Assembly (NCBI GenBank): GCA_903832665.1
Contig: CAILCG010000004.1
Coordinates: forward strand, 1 to 64,000
Length of the DNA: 64,000 nucleotides
Source: an uncultured Methanomicrobiales archaeon
GTDB lineage: Archaea > Halobacteriota > Methanomicrobia > Methanomicrobiales > Methanospirillaceae
Direction: 5' to 3'
A program made the translations under genes and the position numbers. Within the stretch, counting starts at the first letter, position 1. Every line of letters begins with the position of its first letter. This document shows positions 36,732-47,655 of the stretch, piece by piece. Below the pieces are notes generated by a model. The model was not told the DNA's origin. It saw only the letters and a program-made list of their open reading frames with translations, and searched no databases.

Positions 36732-37988
36732 ATGCTTTTTGGGTCCTCGGGGATACGCAGAAAATTCGACCAGACCCTGGTTGATACTGCATTAAAAGTA
36801 GGGGCCGCCCTGGCCACTCAATCTTCAGATTGTATTGTCGGAATGGATACCCGTACAACCAGCCCCTTACTCGTGCATCTGGTTGTGTCTGGCATTATGG
36901 GAAACGGGGGAACAGCACATATTTCCGGCATTGTCCCCACTCCTACTGTTGCATTCAACACCCGCTCCGCACAAGCCGGATGCATGATCACCGCTTCCCA
37001 CAATCCCGAGGAATACAATGGCCTGAAGCTGTTCAATCCCGATGGCTCATCCTTTACACTGGCACAACAAGCCGAGATGGAGGTGCTTCTGCAAACCCCG
37101 CACTGGTCGGATTGGCAGCATCAGGGAAGCGCACAGTCGCTTGATGCCATCAGCCCTCACAAAAATGCAATTCTCGATTTAATCAATATTAAGAAAGGTA
37201 TTTCTGTAGTCATCGATTGTGGTAACGGAGCCGGGTGTACACTTACCCCCTCACTTCTGTCGGAGGCGGGTGCAAGAACTACTTGTATCAATTGCGATAC
37301 CTCCGGACATTTTGGCAGACCTTCTGAACCTCTCAAAGAGCATCTTGGTCATGTGGGGGATATGGTTAAAAAAACTGAATCTGCCTGTGCTGTAGTCCAT
37401 GACGGGGATGCAGACAGAATGATGGCTTTTGATGGAAAAGGACGATACATCGATGGAGATCACCTGCTCATGCTCTTTTCCAAATATCTCAATGCCGGAA
37501 AAGTTGTTACAACCAGTGATACTTCAATGATTATCGAGGATATTGCTGAAGTCCGGCGCACACCGGTCGGGGACTCCTACGTTTCTGAAGAACTCCTGAA
37601 ATGGGGGGATTTTGGCGGTGAACCCTCTGGAGCATGGATTTTCCCTCGTATATCGTTATGTCCTGATGGCCCCTATGCTGCAGCTATCTTCTGCGAGATC
37701 GCATCTGAATGGGATGTTGCAACCGAACTGGATGCCATGCCCCGTTACCCTATTCTTCGGGAATCATTCCCCTGTAAAAATGCACGCGACATTGTAATCT
37801 CTCTCGGTGCGTCAAGTCCAACAGATGGCATACGGGTCGCCGATGATGAGGGCTGGTATCTTATCCGGGCGAGCGGCACCGAACCGAAGATCCGTATTAC
37901 TGCTGAAGGAAAATCCCTCCAGAAGGCAAAGGAGATGCTTTCATCGGGGCATGACAAGATCCGGCAGGGGAAAACTGCTTTAATGTAG
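36732..37988 (+). CDS. glmM: Phosphohexomutase, phosphoglucosamine mutase type
   Basis: The 418-residue enzyme shows MLFGSSGIRRKF at the start, the phosphoserine loop ITASHNPEEYNG, metal loop DGDADRMMAF, sugar loop GDFGGEPSGAW and phosphate loop RASGTEPKIRI. It interconverts hexosamine or hexose 6- and 1-phosphates. The position ahead of two GlmU-like genes and glmS argues for glucosamine phosphate. Confidence 0.9.
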   Translation: MLFGSSGIRRKFDQTLVDTALKVGAALATQSSDCIVGMDTRTTSPLLVHLVVSGIMGNGGTAHISGIVPTPTVAFNTRSAQAGCMITASHNPEEYNGLKLFNPDGSSFTLAQQAEMEVLLQTPHWSDWQHQGSAQSLDAISPHKNAILDLINIKKGISVVIDCGNGAGCTLTPSLLSEAGARTTCINCDTSGHFGRPSEPLKEHLGHVGDMVKKTESACAVVHDGDADRMMAFDGKGRYIDGDHLLMLFSKYLNAGKVVTTSDTSMIIEDIAEVRRTPVGDSYVSEELLKWGDFGGEPSGAWIFPRISLCPDGPYAAAIFCEIASEWDVATELDAMPRYPILRESFPCKNARDIVISLGASSPTDGIRVADDEGWYLIRASGTEPKIRITAEGKSLQKAKEMLSSGHDKIRQGKTALM

Positions 37989-38005
37989 TAAGAGGAGCTT
38001 TACGT

Positions 38006-39205
38006 ATGGAATGTGTCGTGCTCGCTGCAGGGGAGGGGAAGAGAATGCGTCCGCTCACGGGCAAGCGTCCGAAAGTTATGCTCCCCCTGGCTAACCGTCC
38101 TATGATGGAGCACCTTGTAATTGCAGCCCGGGATGCAGGAATCACCGACTTTATTTTTGTTGTTGGGTATGGTGAACGGGAAATCCGGAAGCATTTTGGG
38201 GATGGATCCGCGTGGGGGATTCATATCAATTATGCCCCGCAGCGGCACCAGCACGGTACTGCCGACGCGGTTCAATCAGCCCGGGATTACATCACCGGAG
38301 AGTTCCTCGTCATGAATGGGGATATGATCATTAAAAGAGCCGATATTGCAGGTCTCTGCAGGCAAAAAACCCCTTGCATGAGCATAAGTACGACCGATCA
38401 TCCAGGTGATTTCGGGGTTGTGATGGTCGATAATGGTTACGTCAGCTCACTGGAGGAAAAATCCCCGAACCCTAAATCCAATATTATCAATGCAGGAGCT
38501 TATCTCTTCCCATCCAATATTTTTGAGCATTTGGATAAAGTCAAAACATCCATGAGGGGGGAACTCGAACTCACAGATGCCCTTATGGGATTCATTGCCG
38601 ATAAAAAATTATCCGCCTATTCACTCTCATGTTGGATGGATGTCGGCTATCCCTGGGACATGCTTGAAGCAAATGCCAAACTGATGAAATCAATTATCAC
38701 ACAAAATGCCGGAACCATTGAAGAGGGGGTATCGATACAAGGATCCGTCATAATCGGTGAGGGGAGTGTTGTAAAGTCGGGTACATACATCGAAGGCCCA
38801 TGTATCATAGGTAAAAATTGTAGGATCGGCCCCCATGCATATATTCGTGGATCCACGAGCATTGGCGACGATTGTCATATCGGGCATTGTTCTGAATTGA
38901 AAAATTCTATTATTATGAGCGGGACAAAAATTCCCCATTTTAATTACATCGGGGACTCGGTAATCGCCGGTGGGTGTAATTTTGGGGCAGGCACCAAAGT
39001 TGCAAATCTGCGCCTTGATCATGCCGATGTCAGGGTATGCGGAAAAGAGACCCGGCGGAAAAAGTTCGGTGCGGTTGTTGGAGAGAATGTTCAATTCGGT
39101 ATCAACTGCTCTATCAATGTAGGGACTCTGATAGGGAGCAACGCCCAGTTTGCGCCCAATTCCTGTGTTGAAGGATGTATTGGAGATAATGCAGTGATAA
39201 GGTAG
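38006..39205 (+). CDS. glmU: Bifunctional sugar-1-phosphate uridylyl/acetyltransferase, GlmU-like
   Basis: The 399-residue protein has an N-terminal nucleotidyltransferase (VLAAGEGKRMRPLTGKRPK, then HGTADAVQSA and NGDMII) and a C-terminal left-handed beta-helix of hexapeptide repeats (from about residue 245). The acyltransferase end carries NFGAGTKVANLRLDHADV and ETRRKKFGAVVGENV, as in archaeal GlmU. It should acetylate GlcN-1-P and add UMP. It is 18 bases after glmM. Confidence 0.88.
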   Translation: MECVVLAAGEGKRMRPLTGKRPKVMLPLANRPMMEHLVIAARDAGITDFIFVVGYGEREIRKHFGDGSAWGIHINYAPQRHQHGTADAVQSARDYITGEFLVMNGDMIIKRADIAGLCRQKTPCMSISTTDHPGDFGVVMVDNGYVSSLEEKSPNPKSNIINAGAYLFPSNIFEHLDKVKTSMRGELELTDALMGFIADKKLSAYSLSCWMDVGYPWDMLEANAKLMKSIITQNAGTIEEGVSIQGSVIIGEGSVVKSGTYIEGPCIIGKNCRIGPHAYIRGSTSIGDDCHIGHCSELKNSIIMSGTKIPHFNYIGDSVIAGGCNFGAGTKVANLRLDHADVRVCGKETRRKKFGAVVGENVQFGINCSINVGTLIGSNAQFAPNSCVEGCIGDNAVIR

Positions 39206-39208
39206 GTA

Positions 39209-40369
39209 ATGAGCATGCAGGCAGTCATATTAGCAGCAGGAGAGGGAGTCCGGGTTCGTCCGTTGACAAAAAGCCGGCCAAAAGCAATGATTCCAGTAGC
39301 CAACCGTCCTATCATCGAATACGTCATAGATTCGTTGGTAAAAAATGGGATCCGTGATATTGTTGTCGTAGTTGGTTACCGGAAAGAACAGGTAACCCGG
39401 TTTTTAAATCAGCTTGATGTGTCTATAGATGTGGTGGTCCAAGATAAACAGCTGGGAACAGCACACGCCCTTCAGTGTGCCGAATCAAAAATCCACGGGG
39501 ATTTTCTTCTTCTCCCTGGGGATAATTATATCGATCCGCAATCTCTTGGCCGGATTAAAGGGATTCACAATGCTGTTCTTGTAAAAGAACATTCAAATCC
39601 TTCGAATTTCGGCGTTGTGCTGTTGAAAGACGGGTATGTATCTTCGATTATTGAAAAACCCGCGCACGCACCCAGTTTTCTGGTCAGTACAGGTATTTAC
39701 TCCCTGACAAAAGACTTTTTTTCTCACATCAAGGGAAACAACATGACTGATTCGGTTTCTGCAATGATTCAAAACGGAGTACCGGTTCGTGCCCTTGCTG
39801 CGGATGACTGGGAGGATGCAATATTTGCATGGGATCTTCTCAAAATGAACCGGCGCAGGCTGAGCAATCTTACTGCCGGACGGAACGGAACCGTGAGCCG
39901 GCAGACAACAATCGTTGGCGCAGTAAGTATTGGAAAAGGTTCGATAATTGGTCCGAATACTGTGATAACCGGACCTGTAATCATTGGTGAAGATTGTACA
40001 ATTGGATCAAATTGCTGCATCATGCCCAACACCAGTATCGGCTCACGGGTCAGCATTGAACCATTTACCCTTATTGGGAATATTTTGGTTATGGACGATA
40101 CGGTTATAGGATCGCATTCGCGTATCGTCGATGCAGTTATCGGAGAGCGTTGCACTCTTGCGGATCATACTTCCTGCAGCAAAGCACGCGGCCTGTTAGA
40201 AGTTGAAGGAGGTCTCATACGATCGGAATTTGGGGCAATCCTTGGGGATAATGTGATAAGCGGTCCTTTTACGCGATACCAGAATGGGATTGTGGGAAAT
40301 AATTCAAAAGTCGAGGGAAACGAGTCCGTAATATCCCGGAATATTCCGGATGGCTCAATGGTGATTTGA
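39209..40369 (+). CDS. Second GlmU-like nucleotidyltransferase
   Basis: The 386-residue protein begins QAVILAAGEGVRVRPLTKSRPK and has GTAHALQCAESKI and PGDNYIDP in the catalytic domain, then beta-helix repeats. The C-terminus (SKARGLLEVEGGLIRSEFGA) differs from the upstream protein, lacking the ETRRKK-type segment. It may handle another sugar, or only the uridylyl step. Start is 4 bases after the first glmU stop; GTG of glmS follows directly. Confidence 0.8.
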   Translation: MSMQAVILAAGEGVRVRPLTKSRPKAMIPVANRPIIEYVIDSLVKNGIRDIVVVVGYRKEQVTRFLNQLDVSIDVVVQDKQLGTAHALQCAESKIHGDFLLLPGDNYIDPQSLGRIKGIHNAVLVKEHSNPSNFGVVLLKDGYVSSIIEKPAHAPSFLVSTGIYSLTKDFFSHIKGNNMTDSVSAMIQNGVPVRALAADDWEDAIFAWDLLKMNRRRLSNLTAGRNGTVSRQTTIVGAVSIGKGSIIGPNTVITGPVIIGEDCTIGSNCCIMPNTSIGSRVSIEPFTLIGNILVMDDTVIGSHSRIVDAVIGERCTLADHTSCSKARGLLEVEGGLIRSEFGAILGDNVISGPFTRYQNGIVGNNSKVEGNESVISRNIPDGSMVI

Positions 40370-40370
40370 C

Positions 40371-42116
40371 GTGTGCGGAATTGTCGGGTATGTCGGCAGG
40401 AGAGATGCAGCACCTCTGATCGTTGAAGGATTGAAAAAACTTGAATACCGGGGGTACGACTCATTCGGTGTAGCAACGATCGAAAAGGGTCTTGCATTTG
40501 ATAAACACAAGGGAAGAATATCTGAAAATGACCAATCTGCTCTAAGTTTAAAGGGAAAGATCGGAATCGGTCATACCCGTTGGGCTACTCACGGTGTCCC
40601 GAATGATGCAAATGCACATCCCCATTTTGACTGCACAGGAACTATCGCCCTTGTTCATAACGGGATCATTGAAAATTACGCAGAATTAAAAAGAGAACTC
40701 AATTCCCGGGGGCATACGTTTCGGTCCGAAACGGATACTGAAGTCATAGTTCATCTCATAGAAGAGGAATATGCAAAGAAAAAAGATCTCTTCCTTGCAG
40801 TCCAGAATGTTGTCCCAAAACTTGAAGGATCTTATGCACTCCTCGTCATTTCGAACAATGAAGAGCGGATGATTGTTGCAAGAAATGCAAGTCCGCTGGT
40901 GATTGGCATAGGAGATGGAGAGACATTTGCTGCATCCGATATGACTCCCATTCTCGAACACACGGAGCGAGCAATGTTCCTCGAAGATGGTGATATTGCT
41001 AGCATCAGCGGGAATGAAGTGGCGATATACAACCATGGAAGCCGTGTAACACGCCCCCTTGAACTTATTGATTGGTCACTTGAGGATGTAAAAAAAGGTG
41101 GTTTTGCACATTTCATGCTCAAAGAGATTTACGAACAGCCACAGGCGTTCTATAACACTCTTCGGGCGGTAAATTCAGAAACATTCCCGGATTTTGTCCA
41201 TAATCCCGCGTCTGTTACAGTTGTCGCCTGCGGTTCTTCATATCATACCGGGCTTATCTTCAAATATCTCCTGGAAGAGTCCTGCAGGATTCCCGTGAGG
41301 CTTGAATTTGCATCTGAATTCAAATATTACCCCCCCCCGGTAGAAGGGCTTGTTATTGGTATAACCCAATCCGGTGAAACTGCCGATACCCTCATAGCAC
41401 TCAAACAGGCAAAATCACATAATTGCCGAACCTTAGCAATAACCAATATTTTAGGAAGCAGTGTGAGCCGGGTTGCTGATGCAACGATATTCATGCGTGC
41501 AGGACCTGAGATCAGCGTAGCTGCTACCAAATCTTTTATCGCTCAGCTTGCCGTGCTTATGCAGATGGTTAACAACATCTCCGGCAGGAAATGTGGTGAC
41601 ATGCTCATCCATGCCCATCAGGCAATTGAGGAGATCCTGTTAATAGATCTTACAAACGCAGTATCCGTTTGTACTGGGGCAAAAGACATTTTTTATGTGG
41701 GTCGCGGTCCATTCTATCCGGTGGCTCTTGAAGGGGCCTTAAAAATGAAGGAGATCTCATACATCCATGCCGAGGGATATGCGGCAGGGGAACTGAAACA
41801 TGGTCCTTTTGCCCTCCTGTCCCCGGAAACCCCGGTTATTGCACTCTGCCTCCCGGGGGATACCTATGGGGTAATGATCTCCAACATCAAGGAAATGAAG
41901 GCTAGGGGAGCTCCTGTTATTGCAATTGGCTGCGATGGGGATAGTGAACTACCCGATATTGTAGATATTTTCATTCCCATTCCCCGTACGTCTCCCTTTG
42001 TTCTGGTGCTCACCAGTTTGGTTGTACTCCAGCTTCTTGCCTATTATACTGCAGTTGCATTGGGACGCGATGTTGACAAACCCAGAAATCTTGCAAAGAG
42101 TGTGACAGTCGAATGA
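40371..42116 (+). CDS. glmS: Glutamine-fructose-6-phosphate aminotransferase
   Basis: The 581-residue enzyme has a Cys at position 2 (MCGIVGYVG) as N-terminal nucleophile for glutamine, then GHTRWATHG, the EYRGYDS region and two SIS domains ([27 protein letters not shown]). Ending is [13 protein letters not shown]. It makes glucosamine-6-phosphate, the committed amino-sugar step. GTG start 40371. It overlaps the next gene by 4 bases. Confidence 0.96.
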   Translation: MCGIVGYVGRRDAAPLIVEGLKKLEYRGYDSFGVATIEKGLAFDKHKGRISENDQSALSLKGKIGIGHTRWATHGVPNDANAHPHFDCTGTIALVHNGIIENYAELKRELNSRGHTFRSETDTEVIVHLIEEEYAKKKDLFLAVQNVVPKLEGSYALLVISNNEERMIVARNASPLVIGIGDGETFAASDMTPILEHTERAMFLEDGDIASISGNEVAIYNHGSRVTRPLELIDWSLEDVKKGGFAHFMLKEIYEQPQAFYNTLRAVNSETFPDFVHNPASVTVVACGSSYHTGLIFKYLLEESCRIPVRLEFASEFKYYPPPVEGLVIGITQSGETADTLIALKQAKSHNCRTLAITNILGSSVSRVADATIFMRAGPEISVAATKSFIAQLAVLMQMVNNISGRKCGDMLIHAHQAIEEILLIDLTNAVSVCTGAKDIFYVGRGPFYPVALEGALKMKEISYIHAEGYAAGELKHGPFALLSPETPVIALCLPGDTYGVMISNIKEMKARGAPVIAIGCDGDSELPDIVDIFIPIPRTSPFVLVLTSLVVLQLLAYYTAVALGRDVDKPRNLAKSVTVE

Positions 42117-42715
42117 TTGAATATGGTATTAATTGTCTTGGCCCTGATGCACAGATATTCGAACCGGTGACTCTTGGTTTTCCTTCAAGAGATAACATGC
42201 AAAAAACCGGTTTTGTCGGGACCACAATCGGAAAAAATTCGGTGATCCGTTCAGGTACTGTTATATATTGTGATGTGATCGCCGGAGATTTTTTCCAGAC
42301 GGGTCATAACGTAGTGATCCGGGAAGGGACGCGTGTCGGAGATCGTGTTTCGATTGGTACAGCTACCGTAATTGATGGTCAAACTGTTATTGGAAACGAC
42401 GTCAGTATCCAGAGCAGGGTGTACATCCCGACAAATACCCGGATAGGGAATCATGTTTTTATCGGGCCAAATGCTGTCTTTACAAATGACCGGTACCCCC
42501 CGAGCCGGATTGGGGGGCTAGAAGGTCCGCATATTATGAATGGCGCAGCAATCGGGGCGAATGCTACATTATTACCGGGAGTAATTATCGGAGAGGGTGC
42601 ACTTGTTGCGGCAGGTGCAATTGTTACCCGCAATGTTCCCGACCATATGATGGCAATCGGTGCACCCGCAAATATCCGGGAATTACCAAAGTCTTTACAT
42701 GTGGGCACGAAGTGA
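42113..42715 (+). CDS. Hexapeptide acyltransferase (WbpD/WlbB-like)
   Basis: The 200-residue protein is a left-handed beta-helix N-acetyltransferase with many I/V-G-x4 repeats from residue 35, a NDRYPPSR loop and the end [20 protein letters not shown]. It resembles enzymes acetylating UDP-amino-uronic acids, a common component of archaeal N-glycans. The context before a glycosyltransferase and AglB supports this. Confidence 0.82.
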   Translation: MIEYGINCLGPDAQIFEPVTLGFPSRDNMQKTGFVGTTIGKNSVIRSGTVIYCDVIAGDFFQTGHNVVIREGTRVGDRVSIGTATVIDGQTVIGNDVSIQSRVYIPTNTRIGNHVFIGPNAVFTNDRYPPSRIGGLEGPHIMNGAAIGANATLLPGVIIGEGALVAAGAIVTRNVPDHMMAIGAPANIRELPKSLHVGTK

Positions 42716-42764
42716 TCACTACAATCAGCGAATCTCCTTTTGAAAATGAACTGATGTGTGTTTT

Positions 42765-43898
42765 ATGAAAATTCTTCTTGTTTCAACTCAGGATTATATT
42801 CACCACCCGATACCTTCGCGGCATCATTACATATTCGAGGAACTGGCCCGGCGTCACGAGGTACACGTAGCACACTTCCATGTCAGCCGGGGGGAGACTC
42901 GCCCCACTCGTCTCATCGTCGATGAGGCTACCCAGTTTCCCTTTACCAGTCCCCTGTTACATTATACGTCCAATTCTCCCTACCACTTCCATATATTCAA
43001 CAAAATAATCCGGGAAAATGGAATTGATGTTGTGGTTGCTGCGCATGTGCTTGCCGGCACTGCCGTCATCCATGCAGCAAAAAAGTACCAGGTGCCGGTC
43101 GTATTTGATCTCAAGGACTGGTTTCCTGACTCTGCTGCGGCATACTTTAAAAACAAAATCCTCCAGGAAACGGTCCGGAGGAGTGTTTGGGCAATAACAA
43201 AAAGAAATCTGCTTCAGAGTGATAAAATTACCACCGTTTCACCGTCACTCGTAGAAAAATTAAAAGGATACGGTTTTTCTGCAGACCTGATTACAAATGG
43301 TGTAGATACGGATTTTTTCAAACCTTTGGATGGGAGTGTGAAGCGGAAAGAACTCGGTCTTTGTCCAGATGATTTCATCATCGGTTTCTGCGGGAGTATT
43401 GAACGCTGGTATGCCATTGATGAGATGATTCGAGCTCTTCCGGAGTTGATACAGTATCGTTCATCCACAAAAATGCTCATCGTGGGTGGTTCGCTATTCA
43501 CCAATTATGAAATGGAATTAAAGAAACTGGTTGCGGACCTGAACGTTTCAGAGCATGTGATTTTTACCGGGACCAAACCTTATGCTGATCTTCCAAATTA
43601 TATCGCCTGTATGGATGTATGTACGATCCCCCTCTCACCCCCCCAATGGGGAGAGATAGCATTACCCAATAAATTCTTTGAATATTCCGCTTGTGGAAAG
43701 CCTATCCTGATGCGGCCAATTCCTGATGTAACCCGTATCGGGGGACCTAATCTGTTTGTCTATCGGACACAGGATGAGTACATTACAGAAATTAAGGCCC
43801 TGATGAACAATCCGGTTAATTTTTCCATTGATCTCGAAAATTACAGCTGGAAGGAAAAAGCACGCCAGTTCGAGACTCTTTTACAGTCGTTCGTCTGA
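42765..43898 (+). CDS. Glycosyltransferase, GT4 family
   Basis: The 377-residue protein begins MKILLVSTQDYIHHP and has the GT4 features FGxxG-like GFCGSIERW near residue 205, and the donor-site stretch PNKFFEYSACGKPILMRP (E-x7-E-like). It probably adds a sugar to the lipid-linked N-glycan at the cytoplasmic face. ATG 42765 was preferred over GTG 42756. Confidence 0.85.
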   Translation: MKILLVSTQDYIHHPIPSRHHYIFEELARRHEVHVAHFHVSRGETRPTRLIVDEATQFPFTSPLLHYTSNSPYHFHIFNKIIRENGIDVVVAAHVLAGTAVIHAAKKYQVPVVFDLKDWFPDSAAAYFKNKILQETVRRSVWAITKRNLLQSDKITTVSPSLVEKLKGYGFSADLITNGVDTDFFKPLDGSVKRKELGLCPDDFIIGFCGSIERWYAIDEMIRALPELIQYRSSTKMLIVGGSLFTNYEMELKKLVADLNVSEHVIFTGTKPYADLPNYIACMDVCTIPLSPPQWGEIALPNKFFEYSACGKPILMRPIPDVTRIGGPNLFVYRTQDEYITEIKALMNNPVNFSIDLENYSWKEKARQFETLLQSFV

Positions 43899-43962
43899 TG
43901 GATTCATCTAAATTTATTAATGATCACAACTTTAAACTCTGTACCAACGAAAGGTTGGCCTT

Positions 43963-46551
43963 ATGGTAATTTTAAATCTAAAAAACCGCCGAACATATCT
44001 GATTATCGGCCTTGTAACATTGTTTTCGCTCTTCGCCCTCTGGCTTCGTCTCATCCCAATGTTCCTCATGGGGCATACGGATATCCTGATGCTGGTCGGA
44101 AGCGATGACCCGCTCTATAACCTTCGCCAGGTTGAACAGATGCTTGCCAATAATCTTGCATATTCCTGGTTTGATCCTATGACCCTGTACCCCTCAGGTT
44201 CGAATATCTACTGGGGCCCACTCTTCCCAATGATCATCGCTGTTTATTGCATGATTGCGGGAGCGACAACTCGGCCGGAGATCATAGGAGTCGGCCTTTT
44301 GATTCCTGCTCTTATGGCATCTGCTGCTGTTGCAATCATGTACTGGGTGGGAAAGACCTGCGGTGACTGGAAGACCGGTCTACTGGCATCCGGCTTTACA
44401 GCGATAGTTACGGGACAATTTTTCTATCGATCGTTATATGGGTACATGGATCATCATATCGCAGAAGTCCTTTTTTCCGTCATCTTCTGCCTGTTCTATA
44501 TGTTTGCCCTTCTTTCAGAGAAAGATAACAAGATTGATCTGAAAAATATCAATACTTACAAAAAGACCGCAATACTCTCCATTTTGGCGGGTTTTGCGTA
44601 CCTGCTCGGTCTCTTTGTGATGCCGACAATGATCCTCTTTGCAATGATCGCGGGAATATTTACGGTAATACAATTCGTCATCGATGTTCACAGGAAGCGG
44701 ACAAGCGAGTATTTGGTCATTATCAACTGTATTGTATTTGCTATTGCCATTTTTGGACTTCTTCTGTTTGGCCTGAAAAATCCCGGAATTGATCTCTCCA
44801 CCTACTCGATCGGCCACATTTACGCGTATCTTGGTATGATTTTCGGCACCGGTGCGCTTTACTTGATTTCCCGCTATCTGAAGGGAAAAGAATGGTACTA
44901 CTTTCCGGCTACACTCCTCGGATGTGGAATCGTCTTTGCACTGCTGCTGTTTGTCATAAGCCCCGCGCTATTCAATCTGCTCATAGTAGATCTCTTTGCA
45001 TTCTTCGGGCAGGCACCTGTTACTGATACGGTTCAGGAAGCAAGGGGTTGGGCACCAGCATTAGCGTGGATGACGTTTAACTATGGCCTGATCTTGGTGA
45101 TCGGCGGAATCCTGGTTATGGCGTATAACAACCTGCGGGATGAACACCCTGAACAGGTTTTCGCCCTTGTCTGGTCGCTTATCATGTTGTTTTCCACGTG
45201 GCAGCATGTCAGGTATGAATATTATCTCGCTATAAATGTTGCACTGCTATCGGCAGTCTGTGTAAGCTTCGTATGGACTAAGGGGCGGGATGATGTCTGT
45301 CGACTCTTTTCCAGTCGCCCTCTGGATACCTATGCAGAGGAACAGGCAGACGATACCCCGGCTAAGGGGAAAAAACTGAAAAAATCTCCCAAAAAAGGAT
45401 CCGGGGGACACTATCAATCCAATTTCCTGATGGTGGGATCAATTGTCATTATTGTCGGGTTGGGCGTCTTGTTTGCTTATTCCTCGAGTTCACTCAGTTA
45501 TTCCAGTGCATCCGGAAACCCGATAAACATGAATCCGGATTGGCGCGAGTCGCTCGATTGGATGGGGAACAACACGCCGAATACAGGGGTAAATTACTAT
45601 ACGATCTTTGATCCAAAAACTTTCAAATATCCCGCGGAGTCGTATGGAGTAATGTCATGGTGGGACTATGGCCACATGATTACGTATATTTCAAAGCGAA
45701 TTCCGAATGCGAACCCGTTCCAGCAGGGTGTTGCTGGTGAGAATGGGTCAGCCGCTTATTTCATGTCCACATCAGAGGACACGGCAAATTCAATTCTTGA
45801 TTCGGTGGGCACCCGGTACATCATTACCGACATTGAGATGGATACAGGGAAGTTCTGGGCTATGTCGACATGGTATAACAGTACTCTTGCAACTGCCCCT
45901 TACCAGATGACTTTACTCACCTCCGGGCAGAGTAACCCCGATAGTTATGAGCCGGCACTCCTGAACAAACAGCCCTATTATCTCACTACTGTTTCACGGC
46001 TCCACAACTTTGACGGTTCAATGACCCCGGCATCCAGTGTATACTACATAGAATATGCGGATTCTCAAATTACTAAAGTAAACATGCCCGTCATCACAGC
46101 TGGAGAGGCAGTGAATGCCTCGGAAGCAAAACGTCGCGTTGATGAATATAACCTCAAAGCGCCTGCCGGGTATCACGCGATTGCTCTTAGCCCGGCAATA
46201 ACACTACCATTAGATACCGTACCGGCGCTACGTCACTACCGCCTTGTTCATGAATCTCCCAGCAATGTCTTCAGTTCAAAGACGCCGGATGTGAAATACG
46301 TAAAAGTATTTGAATACGTAAAAGGGGCGCATATCAAGGGAGAAGGAATTATCGAAGTCCCTGTTATTTCCAACACCGGCAGGGAATACGTCTACCGTCA
46401 GGGAAGCATTAATGGAGAGTTCATTGTACCATACTCAACCTCAGAAAATCCCTATGATGTAAGGACTACCGGAAAATACAAAGTCATTAGCAGCGGGAAG
46501 CAATATGACGTACCGGAATCTGCGGTGATGAAGGGAACCGTTATTCCGTAA
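43963..46551 (+). CDS. aglB: Oligosaccharyltransferase AglB (STT3 family)
   Basis: The 862-residue membrane enzyme transfers the assembled glycan to Asn in Asn-X-Ser/Thr of exported proteins. It has about 12 transmembrane helices in the first 480 residues and a soluble C-terminal half. Catalytic features are GSDDPLYNLR near residue 47 (DxD-like) and WWDYG near residue 566. A lysine-rich cytoplasmic loop (KGKKLKKSPKK) lies at about 465-480. It closes the sugar cluster and so ties that cluster to N-glycosylation. Confidence 0.96.
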   Translation: MVILNLKNRRTYLIIGLVTLFSLFALWLRLIPMFLMGHTDILMLVGSDDPLYNLRQVEQMLANNLAYSWFDPMTLYPSGSNIYWGPLFPMIIAVYCMIAGATTRPEIIGVGLLIPALMASAAVAIMYWVGKTCGDWKTGLLASGFTAIVTGQFFYRSLYGYMDHHIAEVLFSVIFCLFYMFALLSEKDNKIDLKNINTYKKTAILSILAGFAYLLGLFVMPTMILFAMIAGIFTVIQFVIDVHRKRTSEYLVIINCIVFAIAIFGLLLFGLKNPGIDLSTYSIGHIYAYLGMIFGTGALYLISRYLKGKEWYYFPATLLGCGIVFALLLFVISPALFNLLIVDLFAFFGQAPVTDTVQEARGWAPALAWMTFNYGLILVIGGILVMAYNNLRDEHPEQVFALVWSLIMLFSTWQHVRYEYYLAINVALLSAVCVSFVWTKGRDDVCRLFSSRPLDTYAEEQADDTPAKGKKLKKSPKKGSGGHYQSNFLMVGSIVIIVGLGVLFAYSSSSLSYSSASGNPINMNPDWRESLDWMGNNTPNTGVNYYTIFDPKTFKYPAESYGVMSWWDYGHMITYISKRIPNANPFQQGVAGENGSAAYFMSTSEDTANSILDSVGTRYIITDIEMDTGKFWAMSTWYNSTLATAPYQMTLLTSGQSNPDSYEPALLNKQPYYLTTVSRLHNFDGSMTPASSVYYIEYADSQITKVNMPVITAGEAVNASEAKRRVDEYNLKAPAGYHAIALSPAITLPLDTVPALRHYRLVHESPSNVFSSKTPDVKYVKVFEYVKGAHIKGEGIIEVPVISNTGREYVYRQGSINGEFIVPYSTSENPYDVRTTGKYKVISSGKQYDVPESAVMKGTVIP

Positions 46552-46625
46552 TTCCCGTCCTTTTTTTTGATTTTAAAAAGCCAATCATTTTCAAAGATTG
46601 AAAATAATAGTATCGATCAGCGATT

Positions 46626-47603
46626 ATGGTCCGGTGTTCAGCAATTAAAGGGGATATTTTCTCCCGGCATGATATCAAAAACCACGATGAGAGCAGCGCA
46701 CGTCTGGATGCGGCTTGTGTAGGTGTTCCGGAAGGGATGTCGCTCATCGAACCCACAATTGCATGCGAAAATGATCTTCTTCGGGTTCACACCAGTTCGC
46801 ATGTACACATGATACGCGAGTTTTCCTCTCACGGAGGCCAGCATTTTATCGACCAGAATACCTACGTCAATGGCGAGTCATTCGAAGTGGCTTCTTTTGC
46901 AGCTGGTGCGGCGATCGAAGCAGTGCACCGTTCAATTGATGGAGAACATTGTTTCGCTCTTGTTCGCCCTCCCGGACATCATGCAGAGCCGGACCGGGCA
47001 ATGGGATTCTGTCTTTTTAATAATGCGGCGATCGCAGCATCGGTAGCACTTGACCGGGTTGATCGTGTGGCCATTATTGACTGGGATCTTCACCACGGCA
47101 ATGGCACCCAAAAGATATTCTATACTGATGACCGGGTGCTCTATTGTTCCATCCACCAGGGGAATATATTCCCCCACACGGGATGGGTGGATGAGATTGG
47201 TTCGGGAAAAGGCAAAGGATTCACTATCAATGCACCCCTCCGATCAGGATCGACAATTTCAGATTACCGGTGTATCTTTGAGCAAGTGTTTGTTCCAGCA
47301 CTTGAAAAGTTCAAACCAGATGTCGTGATTGTTTCTGCGGGTCAGGATGCCCTGGCAGACGATCCGAAAAGCGGGATGTCACTATTTCCCCGGGATTTTG
47401 GCACTCTTACCCGGATTGTTCAGGATTCAACGGAACATTCCCTCGCTCTTGTCCTCGAAGGGGGATATGGCCCATCACATGGGGATGCTGTCACTTCGAT
47501 TTTCTCTGCACTTAAAGGAACAACCGGGCTTCCGGAACCTGAGGGGAAACCACATCGAACGACGCAGGAAATAATATACGGGCTCGCCAAACTGACCGCA
47601 TGA
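46626..47603 (+). CDS. HDAC-family deacetylase (acetoin utilisation / APAH type)
   Basis: The 325-residue protein has the HDAC-family catalytic motifs RPPGHHAEPDRAMGFC, WDLHHGNGTQ and VLEGGYGPS. The second zinc-ligand region reads SAGQDALADDP, where many relatives have DAH. Substrates could be acetylated polyamines, small amides or proteins such as chromatin components. It is separate from aglB and followed by DUF2098. Confidence 0.9.
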   Translation: MVRCSAIKGDIFSRHDIKNHDESSARLDAACVGVPEGMSLIEPTIACENDLLRVHTSSHVHMIREFSSHGGQHFIDQNTYVNGESFEVASFAAGAAIEAVHRSIDGEHCFALVRPPGHHAEPDRAMGFCLFNNAAIAASVALDRVDRVAIIDWDLHHGNGTQKIFYTDDRVLYCSIHQGNIFPHTGWVDEIGSGKGKGFTINAPLRSGSTISDYRCIFEQVFVPALEKFKPDVVIVSAGQDALADDPKSGMSLFPRDFGTLTRIVQDSTEHSLALVLEGGYGPSHGDAVTSIFSALKGTTGLPEPEGKPHRTTQEIIYGLAKLTA

Positions 47604-47655
47604 GCCGGATCGGATGTGAACACACCTTTATAGTTGCAAAGATCTCAGTTTCTGT

